From Vigna angularis (taxonomy: Eukaryota; Streptophyta; Magnoliopsida; Fabales; Fabaceae): 64,000 bases of DNA. Under the pieces are notes generated by a model that searched no databases, had not been told where the DNA came from, and saw only the letters and a list, made by a program, of their open reading frames with translations. This document shows, piece by piece, positions 11,044-21,604 of this stretch. Made by a program: the position numbers and the translations under genes. The stretch's first letter is position 1. Each line of letters opens with the position of its first letter. Location: the NCBI RefSeq assembly GCF_016808095.1, contig NC_068970.1, forward strand, positions 38,412,630 to 38,476,629, written 5' to 3'.

Positions 11044-12402
11044 TCACGGGTTTATCAAGTTGGAGTGTTGTTGCATCCAGTCATCATGGGCCTTTCTTCC
11101 TTTCCCATTTTTTTCTTCTTCCTTTACCTGAAACAAAGAACAATGTTTACCTTTGACATTTGGCTTTTCATCTTCAGGGCTAGTCATGAGTACATCTTGA
11201 TATGTAGCTTTATGACTAGCTTCTTCCTCCTGCATCTGCCTCTCTTCTTTGAAGACATCTACAACAACTCTTTCTTCTCGGTCTTGGAACACCACTATGC
11301 CTTCATCCACATCAATGATGGCTTTGGCCGTTTTCATAAACGGTCTTCCGAAAATAATAGGTATCCTCTCATCCTCCATCTCCATCACCACAAAGTCCAC
11401 AAAGAACTGTAGTTTGCCTACACAAACTATAACGTCCTCTGCTATACCATAGGGATTCTTTGAGGATCCATCTGCCATTAATAAATTCATCTTTACAGGC
11501 TTCACATCAAGATCACCAATCTGCTCAAGTAAGGAATAAGGCATCAAGTTAACACTTGATCCTAAATCAAGTAAAGTCTTCTTTATCCTTTTCTTCCCTA
11601 TAGCGCATGGAATGGAGAAACCTCCTGGATCTTTTGCTTTTGGAGGGAGTGGCTTCTTTTTAATAGCTTTATACTCCTTTGTCTCATCTTCTCTACATCT
11701 TTTCTTTGTAGAGACTTCTTCCTCAGGCTTTGTATAAACTGCAATGTTATGTAATATCTCCTTCAAAGGTACATCATTATCCAACATCTTGAATATTTTT
11801 GTAAAATCAAATTGTTTCTCATGATTTATTGGAAAAGGAAGAGTGTCTTCACTCTTTATCTCTCTTATCTCTTCTTTCTCTGTTCTCTCTTCTTTTTCTT
11901 TCTCTCTCTTTTTTCTCTCTTCTTTTTCTTTCTCTCTTTCTAACTCAACTGTTTCATTATTTACATTCACTAACACCTTACATTCTTCCCTAGGGTTAAC
12001 CTCAGTATTAGCCCCAAAATTTTTGTCAGGCCTTTCTTCCAACTGCTTAGTAAGTTGACCTACTTGACTCTCCAAGTTCTTAATAGCCGCTTCAGTGATC
12101 TTTTGAGTAGATTCAGTTTTCTGTATGAATTGCTGAAGAATTTCTTCCATCCTTATTGATCTTTCATTAAGTGTAGACATTTGTTGCCATAAGGTTGGTT
12201 GTTGCTGTTGCTTGTTAAATTGCTCTGATTGTCCAGCTTTCCCACTTTGTCCTTGACCAATACTTGGGTGTGGTTTCCACCCTTGATTAAAATTCCCTTG
12301 ACGGTATGGAAATTGATTGGCCATGAAGTTAACATCCTCTAAAGCTTCCACTGGAAAGGCGCATTGACCATTGATATGGTCACCTCCATATAGTTCACAC
12401 AC
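11044..12402 (-). CDS. Gag C-terminus plus aspartic protease (Athila-like)
   Basis: 453 codons in the same frame as the upstream gag ORF, separated from it only by one TAG. It opens with a zinc-knuckle-like CELYGGDHINGQC, followed by an N/Q-rich linker, a highly charged K/E coiled-coil stretch (about residues 150-190) and the protease. The protease has LLDLGSSVNLMPYSLLEQIG with catalytic D-L-G, and the partner motif IIFGRPFMKTA. D-L-G plus NLMP is the Athila-type protease signature. The protein would process Gag in virus-like particles. The ORF is open to its stop, but pol no longer follows. There is no ATG at its start (it begins GTG after the stop), so it depends on read-through or represents a point-mutated gag-PR. 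Confidence 0.75.
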   Translation of the reverse strand: MCELYGGDHINGQCAFPVEALEDVNFMANQFPYRQGNFNQGWKPHPSIGQGQSGKAGQSEQFNKQQQQPTLWQQMSTLNERSIRMEEILQQFIQKTESTQKITEAAIKNLESQVGQLTKQLEERPDKNFGANTEVNPREECKVLVNVNNETVELEREKEKEERKKREKEKEERTEKEEIREIKSEDTLPFPINHEKQFDFTKIFKMLDNDVPLKEILHNIAVYTKPEEEVSTKKRCREDETKEYKAIKKKPLPPKAKDPGGFSIPCAIGKKRIKKTLLDLGSSVNLMPYSLLEQIGDLDVKPVKMNLLMADGSSKNPYGIAEDVIVCVGKLQFFVDFVVMEMEDERIPIIFGRPFMKTAKAIIDVDEGIVVFQDREERVVVDVFKEERQMQEEEASHKATYQDVLMTSPEDEKPNVKGKHCSLFQVKEEEKNGKGRKAHDDWMQQHSNLINP

Positions 12403-13215
12403 CTATTGTTGAACCTGTGCAACAGTCTTTAACTCTTTTAGCAGTTGTGCAAGTGCCTTTGTGAGATTCTGCAATTGTTGAGTTATTATCTTGTTCTGAG
12501 CTAACAAGGCATCATTGGATTGCAACTGTAGAACTCCTTTTTGTTGAATAGGAGCTCCTCTTTCACTGTTCAGCTCATTGTCATTAGTAGCCATGTTTTC
12601 AATTATTTCAGTTGCTTCCTCTAGAGACTTCCATTTAATATTGCCTCCAGCTGAGGCGTCTAGCATCAACTTGGTTTGTGAACCAAGACCTCCACGGAAG
12701 AATAGGACTACTTCTACTTCATCAAATCCATGCGTGGGAGTCTTTCTTAATAGGCTTTTGTACCCGTCCCATGCATAACCTAGTAATTCCTCCATGCCTT
12801 GCCTGAAAGATGAGATCTCTTGCTTCCCTTTGTTGACCTTGGATTGTGGGAAGTATTTGTTCAAAAACTTTGTCACCACAACTTCCCACTCTATAAAGGT
12901 CCCTTCTGGAAAAGAGTTCAACCAAAGCATAGCATTGCCTCCCAATGAGAAAGGAAACAAGCTAAGTTTGATTGCTTCGTCAGGCACCGTATTTATCTTC
13001 ATTGTATTGCATATTTCATTAAAGGTTGTGAGGTGCTCATATGGGATTTCATGTGACAACCCATTAAATTGATTACTCTTAACCAGTTGGATCAACGCCG
13101 GTTTCACCTTCATGTTGGTTGCATTGACCATCAGTCTTGCTATGCTGTTAAAATGTTGAGGGCCAACCACATTGGTGTAATATGCAAGAGTCTGTATAAC
13201 ATTATTATTCTCCAT
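12403..13215 (-). CDS. Gag N-terminal part (Athila-like)
   Basis: 271 codons including the stop, starting MENNNVIQTLAYY. It has the retrotransposon gag core: a hydrophobic LSLFPFSLGGNAMLWLNS block, then the KFLNKYFPQSK and EISSFRQGMEELLGYAWDGY segments and LLRKTPTHGF. The capsid-like protein would bind RNA and assemble particles. The ORF ends in a TAG preceded by two Gln codons, and the gag-protease frame continues directly after it. A second, rearranged copy of the KFLNKYFPQSK segment lies at 19276-19423. Expression would come from the LTR at 13677-15010. Confidence 0.8.
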   Translation of the reverse strand: MENNNVIQTLAYYTNVVGPQHFNSIARLMVNATNMKVKPALIQLVKSNQFNGLSHEIPYEHLTTFNEICNTMKINTVPDEAIKLSLFPFSLGGNAMLWLNSFPEGTFIEWEVVVTKFLNKYFPQSKVNKGKQEISSFRQGMEELLGYAWDGYKSLLRKTPTHGFDEVEVVLFFRGGLGSQTKLMLDASAGGNIKWKSLEEATEIIENMATNDNELNSERGAPIQQKGVLQLQSNDALLAQNKIITQQLQNLTKALAQLLKELKTVAQVQQ

Positions 13216-13652
13216 CGATGCTATGGTGAGAACCTTATGGTGAAGGTTGTAAAAGATCTTCCGAATGAGGGAAAAGTTCTCTAGATGTATGGATTCTTCT
13301 CCTCAGTCTACTCTCGTCTAAGCCTTCAAGAAGAGGTTCCGAGGTTTTCTTGCTTTTAGTTCGAATTGCTTCCTGCATACACAAGAAAACAAGTCCCTAG
13401 AAAAATTTGTTAGCACAAAAAAATAGAGAAGATATAAAATAAGAGATAAGAAGATAGAATAAAAATAGAAAAATAAAATAAAATAAAAACAGAAAAATAA
13501 AATAAAATAAAATAATAACCGAAAAAGTAAAAATAGAAAATAAAAATAGAAAACTAAAAACAGAAATTCAAAATTCAAAATTTAAAATTCAAAATTCAAA
13601 AACAAGTCAAAGATAATCAATAATCACACAAATAAACTAGTTAAATCACGAG
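13216..13652 (-). other. Untranslated leader of the Athila-like element
   Basis: Between the primer site and gag. 13430-13610 is a low-complexity A-rich run (AAAATAAAAT and AAATTCAAAATTC units). Nothing coding. Confidence 0.6.
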
Positions 13653-13670
13653 TCCCCGGCAGCGGCGCCA
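13653..13670 (-). other. Primer binding site, tRNA-Asp type
   Basis: The coding strand reads TGGCGCCGCTGCCGGGGA, matching the tRNA-Asp-type primer site known from Athila elements with at most one difference. It lies 6 bp inside the 5' LTR. Confidence 0.85.
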
Positions 13671-13676
13671 AAAACT

Positions 13677-15010
13677 TGATGACAAATTTATGAACACCGA
13701 AAAACGGCGCCAAAAACTTGTTTAACCCTCGACAAGTGTAACCGAATCGTATGAAGTAATAAACTCGGTAAGACCAAGTATCGTTCTCCCAAAGGACTCA
13801 CGGCCTAGTTAGTTTTATGATTTCTTGATTATTTAAGACTTGAGAACAAATTGTTATAAGTTTCAAATGCAAAAGACAAAAAGTAAACATGTATGCATGT
13901 GATGATCAATGGGAAAGAAGAAACAAAACACGTGAATTGAAATATGTGGATGAATATGTTGTTGGGGCAATCAATTTCATCTTATACACTCTCATATATT
14001 TTAGGAATTCATCATTCTTTTCATCAATGTTAATGCCACACTCTAAATTACCTTAAACCCGATGTCTCGGCAAAGAAAGCCTAATCATAATTACTAGTTT
14101 ACAATGTCTTGTCTCCTTATCAATTAATCATGCATTATAGTGAACGGAAGCATAACGGCAACCAACCATCATACTCCTATGTCTAGGTTTATACTACTGT
14201 TGGGAGAGTTTCCCCGGATCTAGATTTTACCGTATGTGTCCATATCAATAAAACCAATAATCATGACATCGAATTAGTTAAACAATGCATGCTTTAAGCA
14301 AAGAGGAAAAACCCTAACTAATGATGAAAGAAAGCATGTATCATAAATATGATGTTTAAACACAAAATTTCATATATGAGAGCTCCAAAAGATTACATTG
14401 ATTCCCCAACAAGAAGAAGAGTTTAGTTCACCATATTCATGATGAAACTAGATGAAATACAATGAAAGAGTGAAAGATAGAACCCTAGAAAGTTGAGTAG
14501 GTAGCCTTAACATCTAAGATTTTCCTCCAAGGGGTGGAAAGGTGTGTGTTTGCTTCGTACTCTGCCAAAGATACAAACCGTAGGACGTCCTAAAGCTTAT
14601 CTACTATTCTAAAAATTACAGAAAAGTAGGCCTAAGCCCATAATAATGGCGCTCAGTGGTAAGTGCGTGTGTTGAATTCTTCCCCTCAGCTGCACTTTCA
14701 CCCTTCAGCGGTGTCAACGAGTGTTAAGTAGTGCCGCTATGCGGTAAAATGGCGTTGAGCGGTACTTACGGCTTCTCTTCTTTTGCACTGTTGGAGTTTT
14801 TTTCTGATTCCATCTCTATCCTTCTTCACTTCTTTCATCAAATTCACCTTAAAACTTGCATAAAACACTGGAATCAAGCATAAACCTGTCCAACTCTCTT
14901 ATTTCCAAAAATATAAACAAAAGCATGATTCCAAGCTAGTTTCTAAGTGTTAATGGTTGCTTTTAGTATCAATTTTAAGCATGAAAATAACAGATTTTCA
15001 ACTGTTATCA
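13677..15010 (-). repeat. 5' LTR of the Athila-like element
   Basis: 1334 bp, partner of 5844-7196. Relative to it, one CAGCGGTAA-containing unit (about 18 bp, near 14655) is missing, and there are many point differences. It carries the promoter in the element's own orientation. Confidence 0.9.
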
Positions 15011-15011
15011 A

Positions 15012-15647
15012 TGTGTCGTATGAAATATTGACCGAACGGTAGTTGAAAAGAGCCGATCGGTCTGTCAGCATGGTTAAATGGTTTGGACCGTAATTGGGCC
15101 TACTATGCTAATAAGCAACTTCAAATGGTAATTAGGCCAACACTTAAGTTGTTACTGGGTCAATGATCCAATGAATAATAAAATAATTCAAGATATCTGA
15201 TTAAAGATATTTGATAAACCAAATCCAGAAATATTTGGTTGAAGATATTGATAAACAGGATTTTCAGGTGATCTGTTTATATCTTATTTTGTTTATATTT
15301 TATTGGGATTTTATGAGTTCATGATCCATGAGGTAAATTATAAATACAAAGCCAGGGCCACAAGCCAGGTACGTTTTCACTTAGGCATTATACACTCTCC
15401 CCTACTCTCCAAATATTCAAACAGTGTCAATCAAGCATTGATTGTCTTATTAAGAGTAAATAGTCTTCAACCACACGCCTAACTTGAGCGTCGGAGTACC
15501 TTTTGCAGGTACATCCTCCCTCGTCAAGAAGAAGACCGATTGATCGGTGCCAATACCGATCGGCCAATAGCAGGAGTTTGGAAGCAAGCGAGCGATTCAC
15601 CACGTCAGCAGGTGAGTCTCTCGGTCCCGAAAATATTTGCAGAAACA
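15012..15647 (+). repeat. Solo gypsy LTR split by the Athila-like element
   Basis: It begins TGTGTCGTATG and ends GCAGAAACA. GAATA flanks it at 5835-5839 (left, on the other side of the Athila-like element) and 15648-15652 (right), so it was a complete LTR before being split 4 bp from its start. It holds CCGATCGG palindromes and a CTAACTTGAGCGTCGGAG block like that of Tat/Retand-type LTRs. The lineage is inference. Confidence 0.75.
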
Positions 15648-15652
15648 GAATA

Positions 15653-16777
15653 TATATATATATATGTGTGTGTTTAAAATTAAAATTAAATTGGCATGTT
15701 TGATAATAGTTGTGTTGGCAGAGTCTTTTCGAATGAATTGTAGTAGATATATGGATATGAAATATAGTGGTTTAAGTTCTATAATTATATGTTGAAAAAT
15801 GGATGAGTTGGAGATGTTCTATTGTAAAATGCGTGAACTGAAAGTGTTTTATTGTTTCCTGGGTAGTTTGCTAATTAAAAAGGTATTGGTGCGGTATTAT
15901 TATAAAAGAGTTGGAATCATACGGGAAAATGGGGTTATTTGTTCAATATGTAATTCTATTAGCAAAATTATATTTTTGGCCTTAACTAAGAGTTAGTTGG
16001 ATAAATTAATTGGTTAAAATAGCTTATGTCCAGAAGTATAATATTGAATATAATAGATAATTGGTCTATGTAAGTATTGTGTCTTCATATTTGATAGCTC
16101 ATATTTAAGTAGAATGAAATAATGATAAATATTGAAATCTGGTGGTATGAGTGCTTAGAAATTATTTTTTTTTATGTCCATTTCTCCTGAAGAAGTCTGT
16201 TGCATGTATAAAGTGTGAAAATTGGTTTTAAAAGGCTTTTAAGCCTTATTTATGGTGCAGTTATTGTTTTAAAAAGTGTGTTTTAGTAAATTATAGTGAC
16301 TGAAACTTGTTGAATGGTATTTTATTTAACTTTCATAATCCTGAAATTTTTCTGGTTGTGGTTTGCTATGTATTGATTGTACCAAACTATTTAGTAAATA
16401 TTTCTCTCTTTTTCTTTAGTGTTGAAGTTTTTGAGATTTTAAGATATAGATACTGGTATGCTAGTCCTAGAGAGGTAGCTAGATAGAAGGGCATTAGATG
16501 ACGCATGATGGGTGGTGTGAGTTAGTGAATTTTGATGCATGATGAATGACGTTGTTACACTCTGATATAAAGATGCACAGTTTATTCTAGTTTAATAGTG
16601 ACCTTGTCTACCCTCTGATATAGTTCCACACCGCAAATGATTCTTTCATTTTGGCATTTTATACCATTTTCCTCATTTTTAAGAAAGCTGATTTTCTGCT
16701 GCAAAATTTTCTCTGTAGTTTTGGCCTATTACATCAGTCTAACTTCTCTGATTTTTTACCAAAAACAAAAATATCAG
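15653..16777 (+). other. Intron-like AT-rich sequence inside CACTA 1
   Basis: No ORF with a recognisable domain. It starts with a short TA/TG run (15649-15671). It ends in a tract with ATATCAG just before the kinase exon, so the right part may be captured kinase-gene intron. Confidence 0.4.
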
Positions 16778-16963
16778 GACTAACGATCAGAAGTTTTTGC
16801 AGATGAAAGGTTGAATTGTATTCTTGGAAGTGCATATTATGTAGCTCCTGAAGTTTTGCATAGATCTTATGGGACACAAGCAGATATATGGAGCATTGGT
16901 GTAATTACTTATATATCTTTATGTGGAAGTCGACCCTTTTGGGCAAGGACAGAATCTGGCATA
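16778..16963 (+). pseudogene. Captured CDPK-related kinase (CRK) exon
   Basis: From 16802 the frame reads [20 protein letters not shown], then [15 protein letters not shown], then [16 protein letters not shown]. These are kinase subdomains VIII (A-P-E) and IX (D-x-W-S-x-G), and the [14 protein letters not shown] ending is characteristic of plant CDPK-related kinases. A splice-acceptor-like ATATCAG precedes it. The first codons before DERL are out of frame. Only this exon is present, without the ATP-binding lobe or the catalytic loop, so it cannot be an active kinase. It lies about 0.4 kb from the right end of CACTA 1, in the same orientation as the synthetase fragment. Confidence 0.85.
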
Positions 16964-17127
16964 ATGCAGTCACATTCAAGCTTAATATAAATGCAATCAT
17001 ATAATATGGGTGATATGAACATGTTGCCAATTTTGAAGTATTGGTGCATAAGTCCTTTAAAAAATGCAGTCATATAATATGCTTATTGGCTAGTCCTTTT
17101 TCTTTATTGAATTTTTCAAGATACTGT

Positions 17128-17354
17128 CTCGGTTCAAAAGAATACCGAGGCGAAAAGTCCTTTAAAAAAAGTGGCAAAATGTTACTATCTCGGTTACTTT
17201 TGAACCGAGGCAAAATCCTATTCCTTTTGCCTCGGCCTACAACCGAGGTAAAAAGGGGTAGACTTTTTACCTCGTCTGTATATGCCTCGGTTCTAGAACC
17301 GCTGTCTATAGGCAAAAATAACTGTTGTCGTTTCCCTTGACTGCACTAGTAGTG
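17128..17354. repeat. CACTA 1 right terminus and subterminal repeats
   Basis: At least five CCTCGGTT / AACCGAGG units in both orientations, ending in GACTGCACTAGTAGTG, which inverted is the CACTACTAGTGC terminus. Confidence 0.75.
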
Positions 17355-18446
17355 ATTTGACATAAGCAATTTTGGTCAATTCACTTAGCATGAGATGTCT
17401 TATTGGAGCCAACTTGCTATCTATAAAAAGATTGTGAGTTAAAAAATTTACATAAAATGAAGTTGCTTAAATTATAAATTATAGTTTTGACAAGAATTTG
17501 TGTCAATAGCATGAGAAGTCTTATTGGGGTCAATTTGTCATGGATCCAAAATTTGTGTTATAATTAAGAAGCCGTGGTTGACAACTCTTTTGAGCACCGA
17601 GTTTAGAATATTATTGTGAGTTGCCATATCCATATATGGGGAAAGTAAAAGTAAGAAGACGAATAATTGTATCACATTTCAAATGAATGCATCCAATGAT
17701 ATATTGCATTGGACCGATAATGTGTGCTTTCAAACATGAGAGATGACATGCTCCATTAAATAAAATAATTGGTACCTTTTAAATTTAACCAACTCATTTG
17801 TCCACCAAGTATGGTTATAAATCTTTGAAGTAGTGAGACTAATTCTTGTGAGAAATTTACTATTCCTCACAAAAATTCTATTATTCTAATTATTATTTTT
17901 TATTTAAATTTAAAATAACTATCTAATGCTCTTTATAAAACCAATACATTAGTTGGAGCGACGGGTCTAGGGCGGGAAATGGGGTTTGGTAGCTCTTGGT
18001 TGACGCTGGTTTCAGGACCATCATAATCTCCATACATCAACATAAAAGGAGCCTCATCGATAGTTAGGATAGTCGCTTGACCGACAAATCAATGTTTAGC
18101 CAGAATTTGCAAGGCCTATTCTAGTGCGTCCTACTGTGGTGAACTATGAACCCTACAACAAATAACATGGTTGTTTTATATTTTATCAAACCCAATGGTT
18201 AAAAGGTTAAAATTTAGAAAAGAAAAATGTACAAGATAGGTAAGAATGAACATACAGCGCTTTTAGTTTTCTTCAATTGAAGTTTTCTTTTCTTGAACCT
18301 CTTTAGTGTGGTTGTCATGAACTCAATCCACTTTTGCTTGTTACTTTCATTGACTTTTAAGACCCAAAGGAGTTTACACTCTTTTAGTTGAGTTTCAGTG
18401 ATGACATAGTCATGACCAAACACTTTCAAGAAGAATTGAAGTCATT
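17355..18446. other. Unassigned stretch with a weak coding trace
   Basis: Mostly AT-rich without features. On the minus strand 17940-18140 reads ALQILAKH, then FVGQATILTIDEAPFMLMYGDYDGP, broken by stops, and 18429-18214 is a 71-residue basic ORF (TETQLKECKLLWVLKVNESN). These look like remains of one coding region, possibly from a DNA transposon, but I do not recognise the family. Confidence 0.4.
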
Positions 18447-19179
18447 TGTGGAAGATGTACCAAAATTGTCTCTCTTGGGTCATCTTGGGTAATCATGAAG
18501 CTTTTAGTATAGTTAAATAATCTGGGCCTTGTATTTTGGGCAGGGTAATCTAAAATTTATTTTGGCCCAAGTAGTGTAGAGTTTTTTGGATTACTTGGGT
18601 CAACAAAGGTCAATGCCCAATGTTGATCTAAAGTGGACATCCATTTGGTGGACAAGAGTGTGAGAAGTCCTACCTAAGTGAGTATGGTCATGTGTCATGC
18701 TCTGATTAAAGATAATTTCTTGTAGTTAGTGGCCTCATGTCACTCTATGAATGAAGTTAGTAGCCACATGTCCTTGTCCTAATGGAGAAGACTTTTGGAA
18801 CATGTCCTCTTCTAATAGAGAGGATTTTCACCTTAGTCTCCAACCTAGCCAAGTTTGTGTTTTTAGAATTTTGCTTTTACAAATTAGAGAACCCCTAAGT
18901 CTATAAATAGAGGTGTCTCCACCTTTGTATTCTCACTTTGAGATTAATGAAATTCTACCAAAATATTGAACCATTCTATTAGTCTCTAAAGTCAAGGTTA
19001 GAGCATCTCATGCGGTCTCCTCTAACCACCTTCCTCTTGAGAGCCACCAAACACTACCAAATCACCATCTAAACACCCAAAATTGTGAGCCATTTCCCCA
19101 TTATAATCCTTGCTTGCACACCTTTATAATCACATATCTTCATCCTTTAGCGCAACCTAACTTGAGGAGGTTGCTATCA
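18447..19179 (+). repeat. LTR-like sequence with adjacent Met-type primer site
   Basis: Starts TGTGGAAGATG, has a TATA-like CTATAAATAGAGG near 18900, and ends GTTGCTATCA. It is followed at 19181 by TTGGTATCAAAAC, a mutated initiator-Met primer site. A related, truncated copy lies at 36960-37222. No target duplication was found. Confidence 0.6.
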
Positions 19180-19275
19180 TTTGGTATCAAAACATTTGGT
19201 TCTTCAAGAGCTAAGTTTTTTGAATGTTATCTATCCTTTATTTTTGTGTTGTTATGTTATTTTCCTTACTTGTGG

Positions 19276-19423
19276 TGGCTAAGTTCCTGAATAAATATTT
19301 TCCTCAGTCTAAGGTAAATAAAGGCAAGCAGGAAATTTCTTCTTTTAGACAAGGCATGGAAAAAAGCTCTAGGTCAAGCGTGGGATAGTTTCAAAAGTTT
19401 ATTGCGGAAGACGTCTATTAAGA
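19276..19423 (+). pseudogene. Athila-like gag fragment, displaced
   Basis: Encodes VAKFLNKYFPQSKVNKGKQE, then ISSFRQGMEK and WDSFKSLLRKTSI. This matches the gag of the complete Athila-like element almost residue for residue but on the opposite strand. It is abruptly joined on the right to a family LTR that has the opposite orientation, so this is a rearranged scrap. Confidence 0.8.
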
Positions 19424-20400
19424 TCTCGACAAGTGTACCGAATCGTATCAAGTAATAATAAATGGTAAGACCAAGTATTGTTTCCAGGGAGACTCACGAC
19501 ACTAAGCAGTCATGTAATTACTTAAGTAATTAAGACTTTGAAGAACAATTTAGGGTTTTTAAATGTAAAAACGAGAAAGTAAATATGAATGCAATTTTGA
19601 TCAATTGAAAAGAAACACAAAACTAAATGATGATGTTTGTATTATGAGATGAAGATGTTGTTCGGGTTTAGATTTCACCTAATCACTCTCATGCATATAA
19701 GAATTCTTCTTCTTTATTAAATGTCAATGTCACTTTCTAAATTACTTAGAACCCGATGTCTCGGCAAAAGAAGACTATCCTTAATTACTAGACCACAATG
19801 TCTTGCATCCCTAATAATTAATTTTGCATTACGAACGGAAGCTTAAGATAACCATGCGTTTTATCCCTATGTTTAGGCAATAGTTCCCTTAGGAGAAATT
19901 CCCCAGTTCTAGGTTTCTAAGTATTTGTCAATAACAAAGAAAACCAAAAATCATGCCATGAATGAGTTAAACATAACAAGCACAGAGCAAAGGAGAATAA
20001 CCCTAACAATTAATGAAAGAAACATATATAAATCAGAATCAATTCAAATACATGAGAGTTTAGGGGTTACATCTTCCCCAAGAACAACTGATTTTCGTTC
20101 CCCATTATCATGGAGAAACTAGATGTACAATGGAATGAGATTGAAAGATAAACCCTAAAAACTGCAGAAGAGAGCTTCTGTATCCAATTCTGCCTTTAGA
20201 GAGTTGAACAAGTCTGAATTTGCGTCCCTTCTGTCAAAAGATACCCCCTCTAGAACGCGCAAGTGCTTATATATAGTTGAATTGGATCATGGGCCAACGT
20301 CGCTCCGTGAGAAAAGCCACCTCGCGCCGCTGTCGTCGCCAACGTGTGTAGCCCATGCGCCCAGCTCCGGTGAGACCCACTCGCCACCGCCACCATAGAC
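19424..20400 (-). repeat. Diverged, truncated Athila-like LTR
   Basis: Matches the plus-strand order of the LTR at 5886 onward (CGAATCGTATCAAGTAAT, AACCCGATGTCTCGGC and so on), but is more diverged and lacks a clear right terminus. 20270-20400 is GC-rich where other copies carry their palindromic units. Confidence 0.75.
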
Positions 20401-20619
20401 AGAGTCGTCAGAGCCTCCTGAGTTTGCTCCTAGGGTCGGTGATGACCTGTTTGGCCTATATTTGAGTAGATCTGAGTTTTAAGTTTTGTTTCTTTTCTCG
20501 GTCTGACCTATACGTCGTCGTCGTCTCAAAAAAGGTCATCGAAGACTCCTGGTTGCGTTCTACGGGATGTTTGAAGTAAAAATTATTCCTTTGGGTCCTA
20601 ATGACCTACCAAATACAAG
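20401..20619. other. Short stretch between LTR remnant and copia gag
   Basis: No feature recognised. It includes a CGTCGTCGTCGTC run at 20512-20524. It may be the end of the LTR remnant. Confidence 0.3.
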
Positions 20620-20930
20620 GGGTACCTGTCGGTTGAACGGTTAGAATTTATTACAATGGAGCCAATTTATTTGAAGGGTTCTCAAGGATCGTTCAAGACT
20701 TGATCACATAGATGGAGGAGTACCAGTACCAGACGACACTCATTTCTCAATTTGATACAATGACGATTCATTAATTATGACTTAGATGTGGCAATCCATG
20801 ATTCCTGAGATAAGTAGAAATTATATGTTTCATTCTTCTGCAAAAGAAATATGGGATGGTTTATAGAGTACTTTTTCATTAAAGGATCTTGAATGCTTGA
20901 AAGCAATGGTTTAATCAATGAGTAAGCCCT
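20620..20930 (+). pseudogene. Copia gag fragment
   Basis: Traces of the copia gag start (LNG-NLLQWSQFI at about 20635) and of the UBN2-type block SMIPEISRNYMFHSSAKEIWDGL (20790-20865), with stops and frame changes between. It would have formed the particle shell. Confidence 0.65.
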
Positions 20931-21604
20931 CTAGATCATGTACTCTGTCCATAAAAGGTAAGATTTGTCTCAATAATATTGGTCATATGTCTCAAGGTAT
21001 TTGGATCCTTGATTCAGGTGCAACTGATCATATGACACCTTTTAGTGTGTCGTTCGACTCATATGGTAAAAGAAATAAAGAACAACTTATTACAGTTGAG
21101 AATGGTCAGGGTATACCTATATGCGACTTTGGGAATATAATTGTGGACTCATCTATTGTATTGAATGATGTTTTACATGTTCCTCAATTAGCTAATAGTC
21201 TTATCTCTGTGCAAAAACTCACAAAGGATTTAAATTGTTCAGTAACATTTTTTCTAACTTATTGTGTTTTTCAGGACCTTGTCACGGGGAAGACAATTTT
21301 AACTACTAAGGAGCATAGTGGGTTGTATTTTTTAGAGTTTGATGACCAAAACAACACAAAAATCATGAGTCAACAAGCTACATTTGAGACGTGGGCAAAA
21401 TCCCAAATATGGTTACATCATCAAAGGCTTGGGCATCCTTCATTTAGTCTTATCAAGTCCTTATTTCCCCACTTGTTTACCAAAGAGTCTGTTGAGTCTT
21501 TTAATTGTGATATTTGTCAATTGTCAAAACACCATTGTGCATCTTATCCTATTAATCATAAATATAGTATTTCTCCATTTGATTTAATTCACTCTGATGT
21601 TTAG
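20918..21604 (+). pseudogene. Copia protease and pre-integrase region
   Basis: 228-residue open stretch. WILDSGATDHMT (about residues 29-40) is the protease with catalytic D-S-G. WLHHQRLGHPSFSLIKSLFP and CDICQLSKHH give the HHCC zinc-binding pre-integrase region. It ends at a TAG where the integrase core should begin, at HSDV-stop-GPV, so a tryptophan codon has probably mutated. Confidence 0.85.

Larger units (their letters stand above)
5844..15010 (-). mobile_element. Athila-like Ty3/gypsy LTR element, pol deleted
   Basis: Two long direct repeats (5844-7196 and 13677-15010) begin TGATGACAAA and end CTGTTATCA. They are flanked by an exact 5-bp duplication ATGTG (5839-5843 and 15011-15015). 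The element reads on the minus strand: the tRNA-Asp-type primer site lies next to the right LTR and a purine tract next to the left one. Gag and protease are present, and RT, RNase H and integrase are gone except for a tail. An extra ORF lies before the 3' LTR. Total length is 9167 bp. It landed in the first bases of an older solo LTR. The LTRs differ at many sites plus an 18-bp deletion, so the insertion is not recent. Confidence 0.9.
3737..17354. mobile_element. Probable gene-capturing CACTA element 1, with nested insertions
   Basis: The right end is good: read inward from 17354 it begins CACTACTAGTGCAGTC, a CACTA-type terminus, followed by several CCTCGGTT/AACCGAGG subterminal repeats. The left side (3737-4049) carries the same CCTCGGTT-type repeats, but its terminus is degenerate and no 3-bp target duplication could be fixed. 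Between them lie fragments of two unrelated host genes (5200-5355 and 16778-16963) and a nested retrotransposon stack (5840-15647). Without the nested DNA the element would be about 3.8 kb. No transposase is visible, so it would be non-autonomous. The pairing of the two ends into one element is inference. Confidence 0.55.

Noticed and set aside
10841..12058. Plus-strand ORFs at 10841-11452 and 11843-12058
   Set aside because: They are antisense shadows of the gag-protease ORF and pol tail on the minus strand.
15503..15703. ORF spanning the right end of the solo LTR
   Set aside because: It crosses the LTR border and a TA run and has no domain.
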